Source: Coprinus comatus
Lineage: Eukaryota > Basidiomycota > Agaricomycetes > Agaricales > Agaricaceae
Direction: 5' to 3'
Assembly: GCA_034638255.1 (NCBI GenBank)
Contig: JAWPGT010000015.1
Coordinates: 186,001 to 250,000 of the forward strand
Length of the DNA: 64,000 nucleotides
Positions 45,103 to 64,000 of the stretch are shown piece after piece. A program made the position numbers and the translations under genes. The first letter of the stretch is position 1; every line of letters begins with the position of its first letter. The notes beneath the pieces are model-generated. The model was given only the letters and a program-made list of their open reading frames with translations, did not search any database and was not told the origin of the DNA.

Positions 45103-48100
45103 ATGTCGAATATACCAACAAGGTCTTTGACAGCTCCCTCTGATACCTCTACGCGCATTTCGCGTTCTACTGCACAGTCTTCACAAAGGAAATCTACGCT
45201 TCCCAGTCCTACGAAACCGCGAACCTCATCCATCACATCTTCCTTGGCAAGCGGAAGTACTACTGTTAGGTCAGGTATCAAGACTGCACCTGGCCCTATA
45301 CTTCCCAAGAAATCTCACGATAATGCTAATTCCACCTCACGCCCCCCTCCTTCTGCGTCTTCAAATCGTGTTCCTACCTCTATTTCTTCTCGTCGCATAT
45401 CAGCTCCAATTCAAAGTTTTCCCCGTCTGGACACATCCGAATCTACTTCTGCCCCGCGCGTTCTCAACAGGCAGAATAGTACTCCTAGTAAACCTGGTTC
45501 TGGTTCTGTTGCTGGTTCATTCAGAGCTTCCCGCACGACGTCTATGTATTCTCCCACATTGATCAAATCAATGACTCAAAGTACACAGTCTCCTTCTGAA
45601 ATGTCTCCCAATTCTAGGCCACGGGTAATATCTATGACTCCTCCACGGGCTACTACCACTCCCAAGACACCAACTTCGGCTATGTTTAGCCCGAATTTAT
45701 TAAAAACACCGCCTATGATACTACCACCCTCTGTAGCTGTCAATTACGCCACACCTAGTCCCAAGTCCAGGTCAAAATTGAACGTTCAGATGTCAAGTAC
45801 TACACCACAGAAAACGCCACCTAGGAGAGCAACGGACTCTACGTTTGGAGGTGGAGGGTTTACATCTTCACCTTCGAAGACACCTAGATTGGGCCAAAGG
45901 GTCGTTTCGAATTCATCGAGTTTGAATATGCGTCCGGATTCATTTGCGTTGGAAATCGCAGGAAATGGAAATGGGAATGAGGGTTTAGGTTTTGATGTTG
46001 AAATGGATATGGATAGGGCGTTGTCGATTTGGGATGGTGAGGATATGAGTATGGATATGGTTACTGATGATGGAGATGGAAATGTTGACGAAGAAGTGAG
46101 TGTTGGACTTCTTTTCATTATGTTTATTAATGGTATTGATATTTGTTGGGGAAATGGTAGGTGAGCAGTGCGTTGGATAGCGTATTGAAGATGCATACAC
46201 GCAAGATATTGCATTATAAAAGGCTTTTAGAACGCGCACACGCTTCGACTGCAGCTCAGCTACATGCATTACAAGCTGAAGTACGGATGTTACGAGGTCA
46301 AGGGCATACGGGTGATTCTAATGGATACGCATATAATCACCATTTGGCAATTGGGGATGGTGGTTCGGGTGGATTTTGCGTATGCGGTGGAAAGAAAAAG
46401 AAAGGGTTTTGGGCTGGTTATCGTGATGATTATGAAGATAGTGATGATGAAGGGGATGCCGATCTTGCGAAGGCGTTGAGAGGTGATGGGAAGGGTGGGT
46501 TTAATGAGAAGGAGATCAGGAGGGCTTTGAGAGGGCTTAGTAGGGAAAGTCGGATGAAGTTGATTGCGATTATTTTGGATTGTAAGTTGAGGTTATTCTA
46601 TACTTCAGGGATGAATTACTGAATGATTTTGGCTTGGTAGCCTGTTTGCCTGGAGATGTTAGGCTCCAGATTTCATTGTTGGACAAGTATTTGAAGTCGA
46701 CGTTCGATGTCCTTGGACACTTAGCCCCAGATATCGCATTCAAGATATTGAAGTACTTGACAGTCAAGGAATTGTTAGAACTCGAGCCGGTATGTCTAAC
46801 TCATTCACCAGGAGCATACATTGATCGAGAGTTGGAACATAGGTATCCAAGAAATGGCAAACAATGGTTCATCATCCTTCCATCTGGCGATATCACTGTC
46901 TCCGAATAACCAAAAACGATCCAACACCAGCGAAACCTCCATCAACACCAGAAGGCTGGGAATCACTTTATCGTTCTTTACATCATCGTGAATCAAACTT
47001 CCGAAATGGACTTCCACAATCCGTGAGGTTTTTACAAGGTCATACGAACTTTTGTACTACGTTGTTGTTGAGAGGGAAGAGATTGATAAGTGGAAGTTAT
47101 GATGAGACTATTAGGTTCTGGGATGTTGAGACTGGTGAGATGAAGAAGTGTTTACAGGTTAAGAAACCTGTTAGTTGTGTTGATTTTTTGAGTGAAGAAG
47201 AGGTGTTTGTTGTTGGATTTCATGATGTTGGGTATGTCACAATCTCTTTTTCCTCTTCTAATCTCTCTGTAACTAACTTTGATTACCTGGGTTAACAGAC
47301 GCGTGCATCTATTCTCATCAGTAACCTTCACACCACTCCAACAACTAGCAGGTCATTTGAATGGAATTCGGGCCGTTGCGTTGTCTTCTAAGAATCTAGT
47401 GAGCGCAGGTGCAGATAAAGCATTAGTTTGTTGGGATTGGAGAGCTGGAACGAAGATTGTAAGGTTTGGACAACAAACTACAATTAATATTGGAGTTCAG
47501 ATTATTCAAAGTGGGAATGGGGAGGAGGGTGAGAGAGTGGTTAGTGTGACTATTGATGGAATTGTTAGGGTGTTTTCTATTCGTGAGTTGATTTTTTTTT
47601 TAAATCTTTCATTTATGATTTGCCATCGTAATAATTTTGATTTTCGTGATTTTCGTAGGACGACGAGAGATGATTTCGCAGTTCAAGTTATCGGAACTCG
47701 GAGTTGGCGACCCCGCTCTGAATGCAAAACTATATAATGTAGGATCTGCCCCTAATAATATGTTACAATGGTTTGCTGCCAAGGGGACACAGATGACTGT
47801 ACGTTTCGTCTTTTTCTTTTTCAAAACAAAAGGGGACGTGTTGCTAAATATAGACCCTAGTGTGCTACAAAATCCGTAATCTTGCATCTACAATGGCAAG
47901 AAGGAGAGGATAAATCAGCAGCTACGACTACAGCACAAGCCGTTCTAGGAGCGAGTACAACCTCAATACCCAGTCGTAATAAGACTTTGACATCTCTCAC
48001 AGGAACAAGCTCAACAACTACACCTAACAGACGAACTTCATTAGCTTCATCATCTCCTATTACGACCAATCTCAACCTTTCTCTAAACAAAAGCCGAATG

Positions 48101-48877
48101 AGTTTAGGAGGTATTGGTACTCCTAGAACACCATTAGGTCCTAGTAGTCCTTCTCCAAGAGGAACTACACCTGGTTCATTAAACTCTTCGTTAATGTCTT
48201 CGACACTTGGTGCTAGTTCCACATCACCTTTGTTCCCTGTTCATTATGGTAGAGCAGCGATATTGACCGCTCCACCTAAGTTGGTTGCCATTGTTGAAAC
48301 TCCTGATGTGGCTGTTGGAGCTGTCGATCCTAGGAAGAGAAGAGTTGTTACTGCTACGAGGTTTAGTTCGAGAGCTGGTGCTGATAGAAGGATTTTTGTT
48401 AGTACGCATCAGGATAAGGAAGTCCGTCAATCTTCTTTGGATCGTTCTTCTTCTTCTACCACTAGGTATGATGGCGAGGATGAGGATGAGGATGAGGATG
48501 ATAAAGAGTTGAAAGAAGCTTTGAGAATTAATGATGATCGTGATGATGATGATGATGGTGTGGGAGGAGTTAAAGATAAAGTGGATATTGAAAGGGATGT
48601 TACTCCTCTTATGGGAGTTTGGGCTACTGGTGCTGGAGGTGCTGGAATGATGATGAAAGGATTGAAAGGACAGGTACCGAAAGATTTTAAAGGATTTGCG
48701 ACACCTGAGAAAAATCCTATGTCAATGCAGTTGAGTCATGAAGAGGTTGTGGTGGGTTGTGCGGATGGTAGTATTTATGTTATGAATTTTGTGGGGTATG
48801 AGTATAGAAAGGAAAAGGAAAGAGAGAGGGTGGAAAGTGAGGGGATTAGTAGTGTACAAGAAGAAGATGAAGAGTGA
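45103..48877 (+). CDS. F-box and WD40 repeat protein
   Basis: Likely substrate adaptor of an SCF ubiquitin ligase. In order: a long Ser/Thr/Pro-rich N-terminus (about 330 residues); a helical, coiled-coil-like part ([18 protein letters not shown], then [14 protein letters not shown]); a basic/acidic linker; an F-box ([19 protein letters not shown], then after a 60-nt intron [20 protein letters not shown]); WD40 repeats ([63 protein letters not shown], then [11 protein letters not shown]); a long Ser/Thr-rich and acidic insert; and a final blade containing [12 protein letters not shown]. The stop is at 48875-48877. The F-box intron uses the acceptor in TATCCAAG so that LEP is followed by KWQTM. 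The precise orthologue is not clear. Confidence 0.82.
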
Positions 48878-49837
48878 CTAGTTTGAGGTTTTGGTTTTTT
48901 TTTTTTTGGTTTCTTCTATGACATTCGAAGTTGAATCACACACGTTCCTTAGTTTTCCTTGTTTTTTTTTGTTTTCTTGTTTTGTTTTTGTTTTGTTTTG
49001 TTTGAAGTTAAGCAAACTACAGATATCTCTTTTTAGATGCTTTTTTAGTATGTTTTGGATAAAGCACTGGATACATAATAAGCTCTTCTTAAGAAGGAGT
49101 TTCATATCATACACACTCCTTGAATAATTAAAAATAGAATCTAATGTTAATGTGCATATGGATATTTCGCGTAATTACAAAACAGATAGGAGAGTCGAGA
49201 CAAGGGCGGTTATTCTAACAGGAGAAAGTTGAGTGTTTTGTTCCAGTATACTGTATACTGTACATAGTGACTTTTCCAACGTAGATGTGTACGCAGAGTA
49301 TATTGTTTCAGATTGTATGACATTTTTCTATTAGTAGCTATATTGTTCGGTGACTTTTGAATTACATTTTTGCCATATGGTCAGGACTCCTAGCTCTTTG
49401 CCATGTGGTTAAGAAGAGTCCAGGGTCGAAGAAACATATGTTGACTTCTTAAGCATCTAGATGGATGATTAAAAACAATCAGCTCAAGTTTCAGATTATG
49501 ATGATGTTGAACTAATTTTAATATCCATTGAATAACGATGTCTTAAAGAAGGATAGTACTTACGAGAATCGATAAAGGTGCTGTGTAGTGGTGCGGTACG
49601 TCAAGACCGTTGTCGGTAATGTCAAGAGTAACACCTTGGAGATATGTATATCCTGATCGTGGCTCTTTATTCTACTCTCGGTCAATAGTGTTAGCGTACT
49701 GTGGGTGATTGTATATTTGTAATTAAACCAATTCAGGTTCATGCTCATCTGTTTGGTATAAATATATAGCTGGGATATAACATCTCATTGAGCCTTGACT
49801 CTCTTTTTTAGTTTTTTTTTAGAACGTGAAAGAGCTT
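48878..49837. other. intergenic, promoter at right end
   Basis: No gene seen. T-rich tracts follow the F-box gene stop. A TATAAATATATAG at about 49756-49770 is a probable promoter element for the membrane protein starting at 49838. Confidence 0.45.
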
Positions 49838-51626
49838 ATGGGTCCTTTAGACATCACGACTAACAATTTTGTGGATGTTTTATGGAAGGGACAAACGATG
49901 GCATACGTTCAACGTAAGTACCAAATTCTGTAAATCGGTAATGAGAAAACTGTGATTAAAGTTGGGGTACCCACATTTAATTTATCTAGTAGCGATTTCT
50001 GTGGTACTGGTTTATGATCATTGTGAGTATTTGATATAAAAAACGTCCAACGGTTAAGGATTCTGAAATGAAAGATTGACTAACTTTTGATAGTAACAAC
50101 TCTGGACCTTGAAGTTCGTCTTTCATTTTATGGTCCTCGTTACAAGTTTGGTGATTTTTGCACATTCTGTTTGTTACGTATATAGGTCGAGTTAGTGTGG
50201 GTATGTCAAGTTGTTCTGTTCTTCAATGACTTGTGTACTTATCCATATCATCCACAGAAACAAAAGATGTCGTTTGTCAAGATTTTGTTTTTGATTGTCT
50301 GTTTTCCCATTTATCTCTGGGTCTCGTTCCGCGCATTAACGAAGGTATACTCTCTAGACGAGGTATTTGGGAGACCTGGTTCCTATGTATGTCCGATTTC
50401 TTCGTTTGATTTTATTGACCATCTGCTAGTGTCTGAGCTCCATGATGATCTAGCTGCTCTTGTGGTAAGATTCAAAGGTGCTTGCACAACTTTCGGAATA
50501 TGAACGCACGAGCCTTTTATAGTATTACTCCTTGGAAATACCCGGCTTGAAAATGTGAGATTGTACGCTTTCATCGTATGTCATGTCATTTTTCCTCACG
50601 TTTCGTCTAGGGGTAAGTGCCACCTTGGTGTTTCAACTTTCCAAACGAGTTGACGATTTTTCACAGTTGTACGCCTATTCTTCCTGTACTAGGTTTTCGT
50701 CCGATATAAACCTAATGACCCATTGGCAGGCAAGATATCAGGTACAATACAGGCCGTTGCTGGATTTGTCGTACTCTTTTCTATGCAAGGTACGGCCTCC
50801 GTTACCACATATTGTTGAATATTCGTTTGACCAAACTGCCATGCGATCATTAGCCATTATGCAATATAGAGTATCGGCAATGTACCAACATTCTAAGGTT
50901 GTCACAAGTATCCTTGTATCCGGTTTCCTGCTCGAGATAATAGCAGGAACGGTTGTAGCTGTGAACGGTTTTTCAGCAATGCATGGTACGTTCATTCATC
51001 AAAATCATCACGTTTTGATGCATCGGCAAAGATTATTGATATCTGTTGCCTGCAATAGCTCAGAAGATCGTGTTCCATAATGCATTACTATGTTTGACGC
51101 CAGATATCCCAAAGTGGTATTTTGCGTTATGGCTTCCTATTATTGCGTTCGAGAGCATGCTATGCTGTATGGCGATTTGGGCGGCTGTACTCCACGCACA
51201 GGACCTTAGGAGTATCAGATATACAGTCGAACAGCCTCCTTCCCTGACGTTTCTGTTGCTGAGGGACAGTATATCATTTCCTGTTATGTGAGTGATTTGT
51301 TGTAAAATTTTCTCCGTGTTTGTTGATCTTGAGGGTAGTGCGGTGACGATCTATGTGGCGAACACTGTCACTTGGCGATTTGGTCATGTAAGTCGTAAAT
51401 TATGATTAAATTTGGGAAGTACGTGAATATACTCAATAAAAATGAGATTTAGCCGTTCTATCAGCAAATTACACTTTCTGCAGCGGAGGTTGGGTCGTGT
51501 GTCCTGGGTTGTCGGCTGGTTCTTAATTTACGCGAGGCGTACTACCAGCCTTTTGCGAGCGAAGTTGATAAGGATAGAAGTATACGCATAATGTCGTTCG
51601 TTTGTGCAGAAAGCATTGATCATTAA
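49838..51626 (+). CDS. DUF6533-type seven-helix membrane protein
   Basis: A basidiomycete-specific membrane protein family of unknown function. Joining short exons gives the family N-terminus: YVQLAISVVLVYDH then LTTLDLEVELVW then KQKMSFVKILFLIVCFP. Later exons give GTIQAVAGFVVLFSMQ, QYRVSAMYQHSKVV with SILVSGFLLEIIAGTVVAV, IPKWYFALWLPIIAFESMLC, LLLRDSISFPV joined to AVTIYVANTVTW, and the C-terminal CVLGCRLVLNLREAYYQPF. The stop is at 51624-51626. About seven hydrophobic segments are present. Boundaries of two or three middle exons (50340-50760) are uncertain. No function can be assigned from sequence. Confidence 0.72.
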
Positions 51627-52131
51627 TGTAAGCTAATGTTAGGAGATAATGGTTTGTGTTGAGAATGATCCAGGAGTCTCGTGTGGTTTATCATTGACGT
51701 AATGGTAACGGATCAACATCTGATCCGCAACTAATTCTCTGATGACGGCTTGCAAAAGGAATACCGCAAGTATATGCATTGCGAACTCTGTTAGCTTGAC
51801 TACAATATCATATCTAGTATATGTGGTAGAAAAGATACTATCATTTTTATGTATTCTTAAGGATGCAACACTAGAAACGGTAACCCAAGATTGTAACCTT
51901 CATCAGGCCCATATGAAACGTGAGATGTTTTCCCAGCAACGGGTTACGACCCCTGCGTCAGTGAACAACACATAAATTACCGTCATGTTCATTGTTAGTC
52001 CTTAGTCTGGTACTCCCACCACTTTCAAATCCAGGCAGGTCCTAGGCCCATTCAGCAACAAGTCAGACAGGTTCTGTACTTGATTAAAATTGCGAAAAGA
52101 ATCTGAATCCTTTCTTGTGATCGAGTATATA
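51627..52131. other. intergenic, no gene seen
   Basis: Presumed 3' flank of the DUF6533 gene and promoter of the next membrane protein gene. A 77-codon frame at 51742-51975 has no supporting features. Confidence 0.35.
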
Positions 52132-52843
52132 ATGGCCAACACGACGTTTAACAACAACTCCTCTACTAGCGTAGTAAAGGATTCGCATTCCCCATCTCCA
52201 ACGACAAAATATTTTCTTTACATTATTCCGGTCAGACTCGCTCTCTTTACGTTCTGTCTCCTATTGTTCTTCTTTGGAGTGGGGTATGGGGCTGTAGGAT
52301 GGATAATTGCCAATGAACTCGGTGCGTATGCTAAAGTTCTGGCTATAAATTAATCATTTAATTATCCTCGAAGACAAACAATTGCTGGAGACTGAGAGAC
52401 TTGCTGTATTCTTTCATATTCTTGTATACTTCTCAACAGCAATGTTTGCTGGACTTGGGTATGTTTATTAACTTTAACATTTTTGGTGTGGGCCTGCAAT
52501 GGTACTCAAATATATTTAGATTGTTTGCTGCTATCCAAAAGCATGCAAAAATGACTTCACTATTTGCCTCGGCTATACTGGGGCAATTTATATTTTGTAT
52601 TGCTTCAGGAGGATTCTGCCTTTATCTCCTCTTCCGTACCGGAGAATCAATAGATGGTCATTGGGGTTATAGAAAATGCTTGGATGTTGTGGCAGCAAAG
52701 CCGGATGACTTTTTCATGCGTAATTTATGTGAGCGCTCAATGTTGATGAAGGGGTTGAGCGTGAGCCTGTATATTTTTATGTGGTTTCTGGAAATTGGTG
52801 AGTACTATTTAGTACTGAAGAATCCAAAGATGTTCAACTTATA
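52132..52843 (+). CDS. tetraspan-like fungal membrane protein
   Basis: The first exon starts MANTTFNNNSS and contains a hydrophobic segment (RLALFTFCLLLFFFGVGYG). Middle exons are unclear, with a possible donor at about 52320 (GTGCGT) and an acceptor at about 52441. The last exons read FNIFGVGLQWY, HAKMTSLFASAILGQFIFCI, a Cys-containing loop (RKCLDVVAAKPDDFFMRNLC) and SMLMKGLSVSLYIFMWFLEI, ending at 52841-52843. Four membrane segments with a Cys-bearing loop are typical of a class of small basidiomycete membrane proteins of unknown role. Confidence 0.6.
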
Positions 52844-53149
52844 AGGGCGCCAGTTTCTGTAATTGCGTCAAACCGTTATTCAGCTCAACTACACGAGGAG
52901 GCAGCGCAGATGGTGATGCTTGATCCTACTGCTCAGACTAGGGATAGGGAATCATTTTATTGTTGAACTTGGTCACTATATATAATCACTATTATTTTTC
53001 ATTTTGAGGTATTCACTCGGCGGAGCGGCTGATCCGGATCGGCTAGTCAGTCTCAAAACGGTGATTGACCCTGAACCGCTACCCAGTGGCTATAGAAACA
53101 TCGACATCTACCCAACCTTCATGGTAATCACTCCAGCTGGGAGTGATAC

Positions 53150-60870
<7,721 letters not shown>

Positions 60871-61004
60871 AGACTCATCTGCTGTCATATTTATATCACG
60901 CTTTTTGATAGCACATAGTATTTCCTGGTTATTATACTCAACTAGCAATCTTTGTACCATAGCCGCACTAGTAAGCCAATTTAGTTTGTTATATTCGATT
61001 TCCA

Positions 61005-61893
61005 TCATTGGGGCAAATTTCCTTGGGCAATGCAAGGATATGCACGATACAGCCTCCATCCTCTTTCTTCGCTTACATCTAGAGTACTGTCCTTCACTCT
61101 GGCGAGTTCATGTTCTATAGCTGACAAGCTATGCACGGATTCAAGCTCTAGTATACATGAGCTGACGAAGGTGAACAGTGAACTAATAAACACTGAGACT
61201 TACCGTGAACGACAATGTACTTGGGTACCATTTGTTCTTTTGGATCCGTAGAAATTGTTACACCCGTCTTAAGACTGTCGATGCACTCGAAAAGACGGGA
61301 ACGAAACAACCCCTCAACCTTTAGGCTAATTCCTATAATCCTTTCCCAAGCTTTGGCTATATCCTCCTCTAGTTCATGAGAGGGATCTAAGCCATGTGTG
61401 TAGAGGTATTGCGCTGGTTTTCCCACAGCTAATCCAGTACTTAGCGGTTTTCCTTCGCTATCTGATCTCGTTTGTGTTTCGGATACTAATCGGCACGTCC
61501 GTCGATCGAGTAAATCTAATGATTTTACAAGAGCAGCCTCTCGTGGACTGCGATTCTCTCGTAGACGAGTATAAGATGGATGGCCGAAGGTTTCTGTGGA
61601 GTCGATATCATAAAGTGCAATCCAGTTGGGCTTCTTGTCATCTACGGCTTGATATCGAGCTCCAGTTAAGAAAGATGGAAGATGATTGAGTCGTAGTGGT
61701 ACATGTTCATTATTATACCAGTCTGGAATAAAATATAGATAAATAGAGAGTTTAATGGATATAGGAGATATAGGGAGATATTTAATAACCCCTGACCCCA
61801 GTAAGCTTTTATTAGAAATGTTTTACCTACCATGAAACTCCTCTAGAGGGACTTGACCTGGTTCGGACGTAACTGCAAGAAATCCTTGAGGCA
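61005..61893 (-). CDS. EthD-like dimeric alpha-beta barrel protein (two barrels)
   Basis: Three exons on the minus strand: 61893-61831, 61722 to about 61206, and from about 61152 to the stop at 61007-61005. It starts MPQGFLAVTSEPG and reads PLEEFHDWYNNEHVPLRL across the first intron, the hallmark of EthD-like ferredoxin-fold barrels. Then come PNWIALYDIDSTETFGHPSY, a linker, and a second barrel ending QMVPKYIVVHELES... RGWRLYRAYP. Agaricomycetes carry many such proteins of unclear function; EthD relatives act in catabolic or specialised metabolism. It is convergent with the BEACH gene, about 135 bases away. The exon-3 acceptor (ATACTAG) was chosen because an earlier AG leads to an immediate stop. 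Confidence 0.72.
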
Positions 61894-62449
61894 TTAATAC
61901 TTCGCTAGAAATATGGATATATCTTGAGGCAAAACTTAAATGACGGAGACTCCCATCAAAAATCTCGGGTATGAGCCGGTTTGGTCGAAAGCCCAAAACT
62001 GGTTTCTTTTTCCCATCGTCGAATACAACAATACACAGTTTAGTATCGTCGAACAGATGAACTCGACTATTTAAATGACTGATCGGCCCACATACAAGAA
62101 GCGGTCATGCGAAGACCACGGTATGAGGGAAACTTATCTTCTAGGCAAAGCTTTCTATTTTTATGTCTGCGCTTCAGACTTCTGGAAATAGAGAATCTTC
62201 AAAAAGAAAGACCGGGTTTTGTAGTGGCTGACATCGTGTTTGACCACATGTAACGATTCTAGGTTCAAAAACCCATCTTTGGTACAATAACACTTACTTC
62301 AAGCTTTCAAGAATGACTCAAAACTTTAACAGTATGTGATGGACTGAAACAGTACAAATCGATGCATATACCCAGGTGTTTATAATATTTCCTATGTAAC
62401 GAAACTGAGGACTGAAAGACGCCTTCCTCCTATAATACTACCGATAACC
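61894..62449. other. intergenic (divergent) region
   Basis: Lies between two divergently read genes. A minus-strand stretch upstream of the EthD-like start (about 62090-61900) is open and could be a longer N-terminus or another exon (VFDDGKKKPVLGFRPNRL is readable), but its frame meets stops upstream, so it was not included. Confidence 0.35.
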
Positions 62450-63612
62450 ATGTCAACTGCAGTACCTAACCCCAATAACTACCTTAATCATCTCCTACCG
62501 GAAGAGGCCTTTCAGTTTGAGGTTGCAAGAAATCTATGCTTGGCAGTCCTTGGAGTAAGAAATCGTGCAGACTCCGAATCTGTGAATGATCTTAATTGAT
62601 AATACTATGCTCAGACCGCAATTTGGGATATTTTAGTATATATCCCAGAAGACATTAGGATCTTGCGTATGCAGAAGGGCGTACAAGCAGTGAATGTCAG
62701 TTTCATAACTTCAAGGTCAGTTTGCAAATTTTTCCAATACATACTACTTGATTCAACTAAACATTGTTCCAGGGTATTCTCATTATGTTATGTACTTCTA
62801 TCGGTCATAGAGAAAAGTGAGTCCAGTACTCAATCCAAGAACTTACACGGAAATGTTAATAGAGCTGACATCTAAAATGTTGTAGCTACTCCCGTTAGCA
62901 ATTGTAATACTCTCATCATTAGTATTGGTTGTTGCGCAATCCTCTCGGCACTCTCTGTCACGTTCCTCTTCCTACGACGTTTACGTGCAGTATATGCTAA
63001 CCATCGATGGACCAAACGGTTCTTTTCCATCCTTTGGTTTGCTACAGGATCTACGGAAATAACAATGGTCATCGGTATAAGAGCAGCGCATATACCAGGA
63101 ACGAACTACTGTTTTGACTCTGAAGTCAAACATTATGTAGTTATAGGAGGTTTCATGCCTCTTATATTCGACACCCTCGTCTTCTTGGCAATATCTTACA
63201 AAATCGCTTCAACACACAGTATCGAGGATAGTAGAATATCTTGGAGGACACTCATATCTGGAAAAGCGCTTCCTAGACTTTCTCGTGCTATTCTCCAAGG
63301 AGGCCAACAATATTACCTGTAAGTTCATCCTCATTATAACACTCTCTGACCTTATGAGAATTCTTTAGGTTAACATCCCTTACTTTCGTTGTGTTACTGA
63401 TCCTACTCAGTCTTTCATCAATTCCGCCCATATACCGTACGATGTTTTCGTTCCCATCAGCATGTTTGGGAGCTTCAATGACATGTCGTGTTTATCGAAA
63501 TATCAAGCTCTTCGATTATAAAAGCGATCGAGCTCTACCTCCTGTGTCTGGTCTGAGATTTAAAGTATTCAAAACGGAAAATAAACCTGTGGAGACACAA
63601 GTGAGAGGGTGA
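62450..63612 (+). CDS. basidiomycete seven-helix membrane protein, unknown function
   Basis: Exons join in frame from MSTAVPNPNNYLNHLLP at 62450: LCLAVLG to TAIWDILVYIPEDIRILR, then FSLCYVLLSVIEK, then TTPVSNCNTLIISIGC... LFLRRLRAVYANHRWTKRFF, FDSEVKHYVVIGGFMPLIFD, a cytosolic loop with RAILQGGQQYYL, and LTFVVLLILLSLSSIP, ending VETQVRG. The TAIWDxL...PEDIRIL segment and the Asn-Cys after the third helix are typical of a large Agaricomycete seven-helix family of uncharacterised, receptor-like topology. It is not the STE3 pheromone receptor family. Confidence 0.75.
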
Positions 63613-63816
63613 CTCTAGGTCGCTTGGAAATGGTACTGGAGTTGGCTCCGATGCCTTGACAGTCGATGAAAGTCAACTAGCTTAATTGATGGGGATTGAG
63701 AATCTTATACGAGTAGTATCTAAATACAATATACGTGGATCATTGTACAAAACAAGAGAGCAACAATGAAATATAGAGAGCAAACAGGTAAACAAACTGA
63801 TCATAACCCCCCTCTA

Positions 63817-64000
63817 TTACTCTATCTTTTCGTCATGTTTATCCAAATCCTGCTCTACCCGTTCCAACAACATACTTGGTGCCACCACACCAATACTTAC
63901 AATAGGGCTTGCGAAAATTGTATATATTTTCTCATAGATCCACCTCTTACCTGGATTGAGGATTATCCAGATAATGAAAGAGATTGTGGTCCATATGACG
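63817..64000 (-). CDS. C-terminal end of a membrane protein, partial
   Basis: Reading the minus strand from the window edge, an open frame of about 60 codons (VIWTTISFIIWIILNPGKRW, then YTIFASPIVSIGVVAPSMLL) ends with a charged tail (QDLDKHDEKIE) and a TAA at 63819-63817. It has one clear hydrophobic segment and no ATG in the window, so the gene continues beyond 64000. It may be another member of the seven-helix type next to it, in convergent orientation. Confidence 0.5.
   Translation of the reverse strand, partial: VIWTTISFIIWIILNPGKRWIYEKIYTIFASPIVSIGVVAPSMLLERVEQDLDKHDEKIE

Noticed and set aside
51742..51975. 77-codon ORF between the two membrane protein genes
   Set aside because: No splice context, no family features, and it sits in a presumed promoter region.
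62450..63612. STE3-type pheromone receptor
   Set aside because: Topology is similar, but the recognisable segments match the uncharacterised Agaricomycete seven-helix family, and no pheromone precursor with a C-terminal CAAX motif was found nearby.

Overview
The window reads as nuclear DNA of a filamentous basidiomycete, most likely an Agaricomycete. Genes are split by many short (about 50-60 nt) GT-AG introns, the intergenic DNA is moderately AT-rich, and several families are typical of Agaricomycetes: a DUF6533-type seven-helix membrane protein, an Agaricomycete-style GST, a double-barrel EthD-like protein and a large tandem cytochrome P450 family. No rRNA gene, CRISPR array or convincing tRNA was seen. 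Exon models were built by hand from splice sites and reading frame, using paralogues in the window as a guide.

Layout. 1-6.25 kb (+): a 3'-truncated P450 pseudogene (1251-2385), an intact P450 (3045-5119) and a decayed PhzF-like pseudogene (5480-6253). 6.25-14.8 kb: left arm of an inverted duplication, with an ORC5 copy (6565-8615, frameshifted), a PhzF-like gene (9070-10050, intact), a P450 (10771-12869, intact) and about 1.9 kb of mostly non-coding DNA holding a TATA-driven small unit. 14.8-36.7 kb: spacer, with NOP4/RBM28-like (15189-18459), a gene-poor 3.4 kb, a GST (21918-22843), an LRR protein (22884-27561), a Dot5/BCP-type peroxiredoxin (27883-28940), then a minus-strand P450 cluster: one pseudogene (30005-30870) and two intact genes (31632-33755, 34286-36383). 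36.7-45.03 kb: right arm, the same ORC5/PhzF/P450/non-coding block in opposite orientation; here ORC5 (44704-42661) is intact and PhzF (42245-41245) is frameshifted. 45.1-64 kb: F-box/WD40 protein, DUF6533-type membrane protein, tetraspan-like membrane protein, BEACH-WD40 giant protein, EthD-like protein (minus), another seven-helix protein, and the C-terminal end of a minus-strand membrane protein leaving the window.

The main structural feature is the pair of inverted arms of about 8.3-8.5 kb (6254 to about 14780; about 36715 to 45026) around a 22 kb spacer. Each arm carries one single-base loss in a different gene: ORC5 is broken on the left and intact on the right, PhzF is intact on the left and broken on the right. 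If real, one functional copy of each gene survives in a different arm. Single-base assembly errors are a serious alternative, because a third one-base frameshift lies in the unrelated LRR gene.

The P450s (seven loci, five apparently intact) and the PhzF-like isomerase look like a locally amplified specialised-metabolism set embedded among housekeeping genes (replication origin recognition, ribosome biogenesis, ubiquitin ligase adaptor, vesicle traffic). The P450 paralogues share exon lengths almost exactly, which makes their intron changes readable: a GC-AG intron in both arm copies, another GC donor in one right-hand paralogue, and one exact intron loss.
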